From positions 931,264 through 995,263 of the forward strand of contig MNCI01037953.1 of assembly GCA_015680685.1 (NCBI GenBank): 64,000 nucleotides of DNA, given 5' to 3'. This document shows, piece after piece, positions 23,850-34,375 of this stretch. The DNA comes from Gnetum montanum. Lineage: Eukaryota; Streptophyta; Gnetopsida; Gnetales; Gnetaceae. The position numbers and the translations under genes are program-made. The notes below the pieces were generated by a model. The model did no database searches. It saw only the letters and a list, made by a program, of their open reading frames with translations, and was not told where the DNA came from. Numbering within the stretch: the first letter of the stretch is position 1; each line of letters begins with the position of its first letter.

Positions 23850-24659
23850 AGCTTGTATGACTTGATCATGATGTCTATCCACCACTGTGAGGCTCTGATT
23901 CGCATGTTGACAGTGATTTCGATCAACGAAGACATGCTAGTAGAAGAGGAAGTGATCCACTCTATCATGCTTCCCTCTACACCTGCAGAGCTTGAGCCAT
24001 CCCAATTGACTTTCAGTGATGATGCCATTAGGAAAGATCTTGAAAGGGGTTAGGTGACCATGGCATCCCTTTTCATCATATTTCGGGTTGGCCAACACCA
24101 GATCCGAAGTGTACACGTTGATGATGGGGCTATCACAAATGTCATCCCTTTCCCTATTATGGACAAGTTGGGCTTGGTCAACCAAATCAAACCCACACCG
24201 ACGTCATGCCTAAGGTCATTCAATGGGGCACGCATAATGGTGAAAGGCACAGTCCACATAGAATTTGTAGTAGGGGACTAGTTCCACACAAGCGCAACGT
24301 TCATCATGGTTAACCTGATCTTGGGGAGATCATGGTTAGCATAACTTAGGGATGTCTCCTCACCTATACACCAGGAAATCCACCTACTGTACACAGGCAG
24401 GGAGGTGGTGATCCATGGTGACGAAGTAGCAACGCATGTGATTAATAACATAGACATGGAGCAAGGCTCAGAGGTCGTAACCTCTAAGAATGAAGCACCT
24501 GCTTATGCACATACTAAACATCTAGCAGGGGAATTGGCTCAACAATCTAATTTCCAAAACGAAAGCGCATGGGTTGAGTTGCCCTTCCAAGCGGGGGACA
24601 ATGATGTGAATGAGGGCTCTGGAAAAATACTTCAGCCTTACATTCCACTCAACCCATGA
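23850..24659 (+). pseudogene. Protease region of element 2
   Basis: The retropepsin-like segment has SVHVDDGAITNVIP (near 24108-24150) as the active-site part and LILGRSWLA near 24315 as the second conserved part. These match VHVDDGVEKNVTP and LILGRPWLA in element 3. The upstream part (23853-24050) and the tail (24405-24659) are also co-linear with element 3. Stops lie before each segment. The frame ends at 24659, just before the first TTAAACTAGC-type array. Confidence 0.75.
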
Positions 24660-24769
24660 TGGGTCGAGAAGTAGCTATGCATAGCGTAGCAACCCCATTG
24701 CTTCCTACCTAGTTGCCATCCCTTGTACGTTCGCCACTTTTTGTTTTGATACCATCCTTTTGGCATGCT

Positions 24770-25170
24770 ACACTATGGCCCGAAATAGCCTAAAACTAGC
24801 TATGGCCCAAAATGGCCTAAAACTAGCATTGGCCTGAAACAACCTAAAACTAGTAGAGGCCCGAAATGGCCTAAAACTAGTAGAGGCCTGAAATGGCCTA
24901 AAACTAGCATAAGTTACTAGTTAGCCATTGTTCAAGTTTTTAACGTATCATCTCTGTGGCATGTTACGCAATGGCCCGAAACAGCCTAAAACTAGCAATG
25001 GCCCAAAATGGCTTAAAACTAACAATAGCACGAAATGGCCTAAAACTAGCAATGGCCCGAAACGATCTTAAACTAGCAATGGCCGAAAATGGCTTAAAAC
25101 TAGCAATAGCCTGAAACAACCTAAAACTAGCAATGGCTCAAAACAACCTAAAACTAGCACATGAAAAACA
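24770..25170 (+). repeat. Short tandem array 1 (27-bp period, ~13 units)
   Basis: Units end in CCTAAAACTAGC and are separated by GGCCCGAAATGG-like spacers. There are about 5 units at 24775-24910 and 8 at 24965-25160. The core ACTAGC relates it to arrays 2 and 3. It lies exactly between the protease end and the antisense gene. Confidence 0.9.
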
Positions 25171-25457
25171 TGAAAATTTTACACAATGCATAGGTTAATG
25201 TAGAGTCTATTTCTTTTCTGATATTCTTTTCTTTATTCAAAACTTTTGCCTGTTGACAATGTTTGCAAAATTTTTTACAAAATTTCAAAACTTCAAAATT
25301 TCAAAAAAAGAATCCCATGCGATCATGGGTTGTCTCTATTTGCATCATCTTCGCCATTCGTCCCTGCAACATTTTCTTTTGCATCCCCTTCCCCTACGTT
25401 GTCCTCTATAGATGCTTCATTCCCTCCCTCTACAGGCCCTACGCCCTCATTTGCAGC

Positions 25458-25545
25458 CTACATTGTAGAAATGAAGTGGTCATCTAAAGCAACACACGCA
25501 GCTTACAATAGAGCATAAGCATTAACACGATAGAAAGTGACTAAC
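25458..25545 (-). other. Last intron of the antisense gene (phase 0)
   Basis: Donor GTTAGT, acceptor CAATGTAG, 88 bp. It joins MDASPSQ to AANEGVGPVEGGN. Element 3 has the same junction at 50500-50594 (ALEPSQ to APDDGSGPNN). Confidence 0.75.
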
Positions 25546-26366
25546 TTGAGAAGGGCTTGCATCCATCTTGAAGGGTATTTGGTCTAAACCAAGCCTAAGG
25601 TGACACTAGACCTCCTCTGCCGTGATGTCCACCTAATGCCTGTTGCTAGGTTCAGCGTTTGCAGCAGCTCTCTCCCTTTCGGTAGTTGTCCACCTTGGTG
25701 GTCCTAGGGAAAAGGAGACGGTTGTGGTCTCTCCTGTGGGAAGGTCCACTTTCATGTTAGGAGATTTCGTAACCTTTACCTACTACTTGAACTTGGCGTA
25801 GGCCTCAGAAGCGTCAATGGAATTTACAAATGCTTCATAAGTAAACGCCTCCATAGCAGCGTCCCTGTACAGTTTATGATGGGTGGAATTTTTCCATTTA
25901 TATATATGTTTATGGTTTCTTTGGGACTACCCCCATTTGTAAACCTTGGCGCTGAAGTCCTTCAAATCTTGATACTTCTGGGATAGCAAGTCCATTTCCA
26001 TCTATTGTTCGATTATCTCGCGAGTGGCTTCAACATTCTGACGTGTGGCAGTCCAAAACTTGGCGTAGTCTGTTACAGCCGTGCACCAGTCCTCATTATT
26101 AGTGTCATGGGCTATGAGAAACTCATTCCTCGACCTAAGATCCTTCACCTCGGTGACTAGGTTGGCCTCTCTTTGCTCAGCTCTTTGGACCCATTTCCAC
26201 AAGTCCTCATTGATGCACTTATACTCCCACAAGGAGCATGGCAGGTGAAAAATGCATTTGCAAGCCTCGTCGTACGTGCGACAAGATACCTCGATCACTT
26301 CAGGTGGGAATGTAGGCACAGTACCAACCTTCAAAGATTGTGCTAAGTCCTATTTGAGCCAAGAGG

Positions 26367-26470
26367 CTGCCATGATACAAAGAGCATAACAATCGCGTTA
26401 GCATAACAAGATTAGCAAACTCAAAAAATTCTAGCATAACAACATGAGAGCAACTAACATTACTACTTAC
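26367..26470 (-). other. Intron of the antisense gene (phase 1)
   Basis: Donor GTAAGT, acceptor ATGGCAG, 104 bp. The upstream exon ends QQVDPDV plus one base, and the downstream exon continues in the frame of KVGTVPTFPPEV. The equivalent intron of element 3 is 54413-54557, with the same phase and the same codon distance to VPTFP/LPTLP. Confidence 0.75.
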
Positions 26471-28190
26471 CCACGTCAGGGTCCACCTGTTGGAGGTAGC
26501 TGATCATGTCATCAACGATTCCCTGCACGAATATAAACTTGTTAGGGATCTCGACCCACGATTTCGTATGAATTGGAGAGAGTCCTGTAGCATCAACAGT
26601 AGCACCTGTTATGTAACTAAGCATATCAGCAATGGCCGAAATAGGCTATGACAAGGCAGCCATATTGCCAAACTCACCAACATCCAATTGCGGTCTTTCT
26701 TCTTGCTGATGCAAGATGATGATGGTAACCTTGGCAGAGGTCCCTGCCAAGTCTGTACAGACCTCTTCTTCATGTGCTGGTGCCTTTTCTTTTAGGATAC
26801 CAGCATCTTTTTTATTCAAAGGAGGCTTCTCTTCATTAGTAGGAGTATTCTCCCTAATGACAAGAGCCTCTGCCTTAGTGACAGGAGCTCCTTTCTTCTT
26901 GACCGGGGCCCTTTCCTCCAAGATTGGGGCCTCCGTGTCTTTATTCGTCGCCCCCATCTTAGGGGCCAACACCTCTTCGTCGCCTTCTTCTTCTTCTTCC
27001 TTTTCCAATCAAAGGAACATGTTTGCATCAGTCCATAACAAGTTAGCTTAAAGCAAGTACTATGCTATGCTACACCGCCTAGCATAGCATAGCGTAGTAG
27101 ACAATAACAAAGTAGGAATTAGAAAAAAGCATTTACCAATGGGAGGTTGCATCCTCTATAGTTTAAGTCGTAGTCTCCGCCCCTTCTCTTCTTCCATGCG
27201 AAGGGTTTCCTTAGTTGGGGGAGGCCTCTTCCACTGCAACTTTTTGGGCACAGTCTTGGCTATGAGATGTTCCCCCTGCAACATGATACCAGCTATAGTA
27301 GGGGGCGTCTCTCCTATGCTATCCTGGCCACAAACATTGCGAGCCACCTGATCCTTAGTCATCATAGAGAATGACTTCCCAATTATTTCTGGGGGATCTT
27401 GGGCTTGGATCATCCAGAGGATTTGGCGAATCCATGGTTTGGAAATCTGGTTGCGATTTCGCATGATCCAGACTTCATTCTCTTGAACCACCAGAAACTC
27501 CACGAAGCGCTTCAGATAGCCTATGTAAAAGGCATAATGTATGTTGGAATAGGACTCCGATTTCTGACGGAGTCCCAAGATTTTAGCTTGCAAGCCTTTA
27601 CATAGGGAGCTGGCCCAGTTCTAATGGGCCCCCTCTTCCATGACCTCCCACATTATCTAGGCCTACTCAATCCCTAGGACCTTCCCTTGGGTAAGCAGCT
27701 AGGGGAATGTGCAAGGACGGAAGACAAGGTAGATTTCCTTAGTAGGCCCATCTTTAAGCTTCTCCATGGGGAGCCCTTTCCATGCCTTAGCAATCTCTAG
27801 CCACTTCTAAATGTCCTTCTTCTGAAGGGTCAACTCCTTCTTGCCCTTCAACCCTATGAGGACGCTATCAACAAGAACACCGAATAGGTCCATGAACAGC
27901 TGGTCATTGATTTCAATGACCACCTGCATGCCTTGTATGTGCACACGGAAGCGGCTCACCTTTTTAGAAAAGGAGTTGACTAAGGGAGAGCATCTCAACG
28001 ACAAGAACACTCAGATTCAAGGCTAGGAATAGATCCATAAGCCCAGCCTTTTAGATGTTCTGGACTAAGGAGTCTGAAGCTGCATGGTTTATCCAACATT
28101 GGCTCTCTTCTACTTCGTCATATTTGAAGTAGATATTTGTCCCCTGTGTCTCGGCAGTTACCACCATCACTTCCTGGGGCTTCTTCACCC

Positions 28191-28273
28191 CTGTAATAGT
28201 TTCACAAAAACATTTAACATAAAAATGTAGAAAGTAAAAAGATTGCAAATGCACTTAAGCATGCGACACTTAC
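28191..28273 (-). other. Intron of the antisense gene (phase 1)
   Basis: The donor GTAAGT is perfect. A T-rich tract leads to the acceptor CTATTACAG, 83 bp in all. Joining gives ...YRPGRLK-R-VKKPQEVM in one frame. Confidence 0.7.
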
Positions 28274-28563
28274 TCTTCAGCCTACCAGGTCTGTACGGTA
28301 ATGGGAACAACGAAAGGTCAACCAGAACTTGTCCAACTGTGACCGGTTTGAAGGGTTCTACTCACTCCTCATCCAGCCAACCTTGCCCCTTGCATTGATC
28401 GTAAAGAATAAAATATAGGCCTAGGTAGGTGTGATATTCACCCCTACATTGACCAATCACGCCTGCCAGCAAGTTCTCAGCAGAAGAGAACTCCTATAGG
28501 GCTATCTGTGCTATAGCTAGTAGACCCGATAGGTCATGAATTACATCATTGTTGATGAAGAAC

Positions 28564-28647
28564 CTAGTAACAAATGTACACTGTTAGCATTAGGCCAATA
28601 GGGCCATGTGTCATACAACATAGCGGAACAAGGCTACAACATCTCAC
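28564..28647 (-). other. Intron of the antisense gene (phase 2)
   Basis: The donor is GTGAGA and the acceptor TTACTAG on the minus strand, 84 bp. It joins ...TIYCAG-G to GFFINND in frame. Element 3 has an intron at the same codon and phase (56640-56730). Confidence 0.7.
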
Positions 28648-29099
28648 CCACCAGCACAGTAGATAGTTCCCTGAGGGTTTTGGAAGCACATTGTCATAAA
28701 ACGTGCAAGGAATAATGTGTTGTAACGATGGTAGCAACTGTATTCAGGCATATCCCAGATCCAAGACAAATGCCTTAACCTTGTTGGGAACTGACTGGAT
28801 CCTTCTCCCTGCTTGCTCATGATTGCCCCATTGGTCAAAAACCTCAGAATGCCCCAACTTTCCCTAGGCAATATGGCTTCTATTATGCCAGCTGCCTCCT
28901 CCTCCTCTAGGGATGACCAAACGATCACACTGAAGTGGTCGAGGAGGAATTGTAAGAAGTCCTATGTCCCTTTCCTAAACTAGACCCCTTGCTCTCCCAC
29001 GTGTATCTGGGGAGGAGGAGCGTTGGCCATAGGTTTTCTCACATGACACATGACCCCTCTAATTTCTAAAACAATCAGGATTGGCCTTAGCCCCATCCT

Positions 29100-30090
29100 G
29101 TACAATACAACCAACAAGTGTTAGCATCATGTCTAAGTGAAATACACACCCAACGTAGCAATACTTAGTAGCCCACGCATATAGCGTAGCATAACCCTCT
29201 TCACACACATAGTGTAGTAAGAACATGAAAGCGGTAGCATAGCAAAGACAACGTAGCGTAGTAATAGAGCAACTAACCCTAACATGGCAATTAATAATAT
29301 GCCTTGACAAGACACGTGTTGCACTGACATATCATGCATGGCCCGACCTTCTTGAGGGTCCTATGTCACGCCATTCGAAAGCCAAGTAACTTAAACTATC
29401 TAAACCCCCGTGGTTATGACAACTGCGGCAGTGGTGGTTTAAGCCACCTTGCATGCAACGATGGTGTAACGTTTATGCACTCACCATGGCCAAGATGGCA
29501 ACAGCAGTGATGTAAAGGCCAAAACAACATGATGGCAGAAAATGCAAATGGCTAAGACTAAGATACAAAATGAAAGCAGAGAACAACAGAAGTAAAAAGC
29601 GATAAAAAAATTACGAAGAAATAGAGGGAGCATAGTAGCCTACTGGGTCAATGGTGTGTCCCTCCATGCCGAGACACATGCTTGTGTCATGGGCCCTAGG
29701 GTTTGCTTCACCTCCTCGACCTTTGCAAGTGCCAAATTCATGCATTCCTTCTTCAAAGCCATCATCCTGCTTGCAAACTTTTCCTTATCGCTGTGCAGAA
29801 AACCACCTTGCTCGCTGTTAGCACAATCACTCTGAAATCGTCTTGTGCTCCGAATATGGGCTTTGCGTTCTTATGGTAAGAATGACAAGTTTACCAGGGC
29901 TTAATTCCTATTCATGGCCGTAATGGTGAAAAGGAAAAATTACCGCTCTTGCTCTCTGTTTAATGCGGAGTGCACCGTACAACGTAGCATGTTCACCACG
30001 ACATCGTAGCGCTATTAGCATTAAAACCCTGACGTGCTCCAAGCTAATGGCTTGCTTTCGCGAAAAAGAAATTTTTTTTTAATTGTCTTG
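29100..30090. other. Spacer between antisense gene and array 2
   Basis: This is non-coding. It includes several TAGCGTAGC-like motifs (29150-29270) like those in the element's LTR, and the possible exon at 29653-29860. Any promoter of the antisense gene would be expected here, but I see no clear minus-strand TATA box. Confidence 0.5.
29653..29860 (-). other. Possible upstream exon of the antisense gene
   Basis: A minus-strand open stretch contains MMALKKECMNLALAKVEEV and ends in a stop at about 29653. It lies 5' of the acceptor at 29098. It may be a first exon, but no matching donor phase or element 3 counterpart could be shown, so it may also be chance. Confidence 0.2.
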
Positions 30091-30094
30091 GTTC

Positions 30095-30410
30095 AGAAAG
30101 ACCTTAAACTAGTGATTGTAGCATAGTTGCGCTTTTACCGGTCTGTAAAGACCTTAAACTAGCAAACCTCGATGCAGTTGTAACTTTCGGAGTTTGAAAA
30201 GACGTTAAACTAGCATGTTTCGATCTGTCATACGTTTGCAGTCCGCAATGACACTAAACTAGCGATCTCACATTTTCACATTGGCAGTGTTACATTTTCT
30301 CCTTAGCAGCATCACATTTTCACATCGACAGTTTCACATTTCCTACTTTAGCAACCATGCATCTCTATGCCATAATAGTCTGCCATGACTTTAAACTGGC
30401 AAAAATCTCA
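30095..30410 (+). repeat. Short-repeat array 2 (TTAAACTAGC core)
   Basis: Five copies of GACNTTAAACTAGC-like sequence at about 55-65 bp spacing (plus one isolated at ~30390). They sit between the antisense gene and the RT frame. Confidence 0.8.
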
Positions 30411-30689
30411 ATCTCTACATCATACTTCACTAGTTACATCTCGTCATTGCTTTGCAAGTTTTCATTATACACGATTGCTACCAACAGGTGCCTCTTAACT
30501 AGGCTTTCATCTCATTTTGATAGGTTAAGCGAAAAATGGAAATCCATCATGATCTCTCCACACCTTTAGTCCTAGCAGGTCCACATGGCAAGCTCGTGAG
30601 ACAATTGAACCTAGACCTAATCGACTGGGATTCAGCCATAGCTAGTACTATAGCGTCTTTAGAAACATCCCTAGACTAGCCCGAACATC

Positions 30690-32150
30690 TGGTCTGAACC
30701 CTAGATTTAGAGGTTGGGGATGTAACTGAAGACCCTCTCATTGAGATGCCTGTGACCACATTGAAGGGGAAAGTGAAAACGTTAAATCTTAGCTCCCTCC
30801 TAGACATGTAGATGCACAAAAACGTAGCTAAAATTCTACAAGATAACATCAAAGTCTTCGCGTGGTCATACAACGACCTATCGGGTTTAGACCTGCGGTT
30901 GATATAGCACAACATTGTCCTAGACCTGTGCATGAAGGCAGTCAAGTAGAAGGCTCGAAGAGTCAAACCAAAAATTGTGCTAGCCATAAGGGATGAAATC
31001 ACCAAGCTATACCAAGCTGGTTTCATTTGCGTAGTTGATTATTTGTAATGGGTGTCCAACATCATCGTGGTTTCTAAGAAAATGGGAAGAATACGAATCT
31101 ACATAGACTTCCGGGATCTGAACAAGGCAACGATCAAAGACAATTTTCCACTTCCAAGCATCAATCAACTCATTGACACTACGGTTGGTCATGCTTTGTT
31201 ATCCTTCATGGATGGAATTTCTGGCTACAACCAAATTCGCATCAACCTGGAGCATCAGCTAATGACAACCTTCATGACCCCATGGGGGACCTTTTGTTAC
31301 ACCATGATGCCTTTTGGGCTCAAGGATGCTGGAGCAACCTACCAATGAGCCATGAATTACATCTTTAGTGACTACATCCTAGAAACGTTAAACACTATGT
31401 GGATGATATAGTAGTAAAGTCCTAGGAGGCAGCTGATCACCCACGTGATCTAGGGGTAGTCCTTAAATATTGTCACATGCATGATCTATGCCTCAATGCT
31501 AAGAAGTGTGTCTTCGGTGTGAAAACCGGATGCATTTTAGGCTTCATAGTGTCAAAGGCCGAAATACAGGTGGACTCTGACAAAGTCAAGGCCATCATCA
31601 ACCTGGCACCTCCTACAAACCTTAAGGAGTTATGTGGCTTGCAAGGTAGGGTAAGGTTCATTTGAAGGTTCATAGCAAAGTTGATTGACAAGTTACGCCC
31701 CATGCAACATCTTCTAAAGGAAGGGATTAACTTCGAGTGGACAACCCAGTGTCAACAAGCCTTCGATGACTTAAAGAAAGAGCTGTTGCACCTGCCAACT
31801 GTGCACCTACCGCAAAGGTATAAGCCTTTCTTTATCTACCTTGCCACTTCCAACACATCTATCATAGCACTACTATGTCAGAAATGAGACGAATGATCTA
31901 AGATACCAGTGTATTACCTGAGTCATGCATTAATAGCGCATGAGGCAAATTACAAAAAAGTGGAGAGGAATTTCCTTACCTTAGTGTTTGCGTTGAAAAA
32001 GTGGAGGCACTATCTATTTCGCAGTGCAGTCAACATCATTTTCAAAAGCAACATACTCTGGGCTATCACTAACAACCTATATGAAAGAAGTAGGATAGCC
32101 TGGTGGAAAGCAATAACCATGGAGTTCGACCTATACTATGTAAGCTAGTC
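30690..32150 (+). pseudogene. Reverse transcriptase and RNase H of element 2
   Basis: The frame enters at about 30690 (VGDVTEDPLIEMPV). RT blocks are IYIDFRDLNKATIKDNFPL (31095-31155), LLSFMDGISGYNQI, and TMMPFGLKDAGATYQ ending at 31348. The catalytic YVDD is encoded at 31396-31407. The connection and RNase H domains follow, with FEWTTQCQQAFDDLKKEL and ERNFLTLVFALKKWRHYL. MPFGLKxAGATYQ is the Tat-type form. About ten stops but few frameshifts remain, so decay is mainly by point changes. Confidence 0.88.
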
Positions 32151-32279
32151 TTCGACTAAGGGTTAAGCCATAGCAATGCAACTTACGGCCTCACCCGTCG
32201 ATGACCACGCAACCATAGATCCTGAATTCCCTAACAAACATGTTGGCATTGTCAACATCATTCCATCATACCTAGAAGC

Positions 32280-32826
32280 TACTCTACACTTTGATGGCAC
32301 TTGAACCACACGAGGAGGTAGTGCAGGTGCCGTCATTAGGTTTCCCTTTGGGGACATGCATCCATTTTCTTATTATTTTACGTTCCCCTGCACCAACAAT
32401 GTGGCAAAGTATGAGGGGCTACTCAGAGGCCTCTCAGCTATCCAAGCACTGCGCATACAACACTTGACAATCCGCGGTGATTCACAACTAGTTGTGAATC
32501 AAATCACTAAGGGCTACACCTACAAAGATACATACCTTCAACCCTACTGTGACCTAGCAAAAAGCATGGTCAATAAATTTACAATCATAGATGTGCAACA
32601 TAGGCCACGCAATGAGAACACCGTGGCAGATGCCTTAGCCACCCTTGCATTAAAAATTCCACTGCACTCGTTCGCAAGTCTGTTGATTGTGATTGTCGAA
32701 TGTACTAAGCCTATCACTCAAATGGGACATATGGCCTCCATCAGTGCCACGGATGCCCAGGAGTGGTATGTTAACGTTAAAGCCTACCTGCAACATGGTG
32801 AACCCCCAAGTGGACTAACATCTGCT
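32280..32826 (+). pseudogene. Second, archaeal-type RNase H (aRH) of element 2
   Basis: All four acidic positions of a type I RNase H can be read: LHFDGT (32288-32303), NNVAKYEGLLRG, TIRGDSQLVVNQITKGY and ENTVADALATLA. The domain lies between the gypsy RNase H and integrase. This extra aRH domain is an established hallmark of the Tat lineage. One stop follows LHFDGT. Confidence 0.88.
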
Positions 32827-33969
32827 TAGAGAGATGCGATCCAAAAGCGTGCCCAACAATATACACTCATGGGGAATGATGCCCTATGCCAATACTCCTA
32901 CGATGGGATATTGCTAGCATGTGTGGGTGGGGAGCAGGCACAGAAGGTAGTTAATGAAGTGCATGAGGGGTTATGTGGCAGACACATAGTACCCAGGGCT
33001 ATGGCTGCAAAAATTAGATGCCTAGGGTACTATTGGCCCCACATGGAGCGTGATTGCCTATCGAAATTCAAAACGTGTGACACGTGCCAAAGTTATGAAA
33101 ATCTCATACATGTCTCACCTACGAACCTGCATCCAACAAAAATCACGTGGCCTTTCCAACAATGGGGACTATACCTCATAGGACCTATCACGCCTAAGTC
33201 CTCCGTAGGGCAGGTGGGTGGAAGCCATTCCCTTGAGGAAAATGACGTCTCAGCAAATCTGCCATTTCATCCTGAACAACATCGTGACGAGGTTTAGGCT
33301 TCCAATGACTATTGTAACCGACAATGAGCCATGATTTAGTAGTATGAAAACCTAAACCTTCTGCAGCAACTTAGGCATCAAGTAATCATTCTCCTCCCTG
33401 TACTATCTGTAGGTGAACGAGCAGGTGGAGGCTACAAATAAGTCCATCATCAACTTGCTAAGGCGAATGCTTGGCAATAGCAAGAGGTGGTGGCATGAGC
33501 AAATCCTCTACATTTTATGGGCCTACAGAATGACATGTAGAACTATGACAAGTAAGACTCGTTACGCCTTGTTTATGGCTTTGAAGTTGTGTTGCCTCTT
33601 GAGTTGCAGGTACCATCACTCTGGATGATCCTCTTGGATGTCATGAGTGAAGCCCAGAAAAATAATTTGTGGATCATTGACCTCAACTCAATAGAGGAGG
33701 AGCACGTGTAGACACTAAGACCCAGAGAGCATTACCAAAGCAAGCAACAACAAAAGCACCATGCAGATATGCATTGACGACCAGTGCAGAAGGGAGACCT
33801 TGTCCTCAAGGCTATCCATGAGCATGTGAGAAAATTATCAACCAACTAGGAAGGCCCTTACATGGTCACTAAAGCCTTTGGAAATGGAGCCTTCAAGTTG
33901 GTGGACATGGACAGCAACCAGTTTTCCAACCCAGTGAATCACTTGTACCTCAAGCCATACTACGTCTGA
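32827..33969 (+). pseudogene. Integrase of element 2, decayed
   Basis: The zinc-binding N-terminus reads VHEGLCGRH...CDTCQSYE (32960-33090). In the core, the first catalytic Asp is lost (WGLYLIGPI where WGxDxxGPI is expected). VTDNEP keeps the second Asp, and NEQVEATNKSII keeps the Glu. The C-terminal domain reads KGDLVLKAIHEHVRKL, then EGPYMVTKAFGNGAFKL and LYLKPYYV before the stop at about 33969. Frameshifts occur around 33300-33400. Confidence 0.85.
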
Positions 33970-33985
33970 AGCACAACGGTAGCGA

Positions 33986-34375
33986 GCAGCGTCCGCTACG
34001 ACGTTAAAATGGCAACATCATTGAGCAACGTCTACAATGACTTTAAACTAGCGACATCAAGCAATGTCTGTAATGATGTTAAACTAGTGACATCGAGCAG
34101 CATCTACAATGACGTTAAACTAGCAACATTAAGCAGCATCCGCAATGATGTTAAACTAGCAAGAATGGGCAGCGTCCGCTACGATGATAAACTAGTAGCA
34201 ACCGTCCGCTACAATGTAAAACTGGCACAGCTAGTCTGCTATGACTATAAAGTGGCAGGGCACGTCTGCCATGACATTAAACTAGCATGTACAATCTGTT
34301 GGGACCTTAAACCAACACAGTAGTCCACTAGGACCTTAAACCAGCACACGGTCTACCAAGACCTTAAACTGGGTT
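33986..34375 (+). repeat. Short tandem array 3 (36-bp then ~30-bp units, ~12 copies)
   Basis: It starts 17 bases after the integrase stop. The first five units are 36 bp, with core ACAATGACNTTAAACTAGC, and later units shrink to 29-33 bp. Because 36 is a multiple of three, 34009-34323 is open and encodes about twelve-residue repeats (NDVKLA core). This is most likely non-coding. Confidence 0.88.

Larger units (their letters stand above)
25323..29097 (-). pseudogene. Antisense multi-exon gene with FCP1/NIF-like HAD domain (element 2 copy)
   Basis: Minus-strand exons, 5' to 3': 29097-28648; 28563-28274; 28190 to ~27138; ~27030-26471; 26366-25546; 25457-25323. The first encodes an FCP1-like fold: PILIVLEIRGVM (motif I, expected D-x-D, here E-I-R), FLQFLLDHFSVIVWSSL (motif II), and YNTLFLARF...NPQGTIYC, where the acidic pair is lost. 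Exon 3 is of unknown function (RVHIQGMQVVIEINDQLF), with a frameshift near 28000. Exon 4 is Glu-rich, exon 5 a coiled coil, exon 6 an acidic tail. Exons 1, 2 and 5 keep exact frame length between splice sites, broken only by point stops. An acceptor precedes exon 1, so a 5' exon is missing. Catalysis is unlikely. Confidence 0.7.

Noticed and set aside
24770-25170. CRISPR-like regular spacing of short repeats
   Set aside because: Spacers are not unique but diverged copies of one unit, there are no cas genes, and the context is a plant retrotransposon.
25246-25518. Plus ORF of 90 codons after array 1
   Set aside because: It covers the last exon and intron of the antisense gene, whose splice sites and tail match element 3.
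30676-31026. Minus-strand ORF of 116 codons
   Set aside because: It is the shadow of the element 2 RT region, whose plus frame carries the recognisable motifs.
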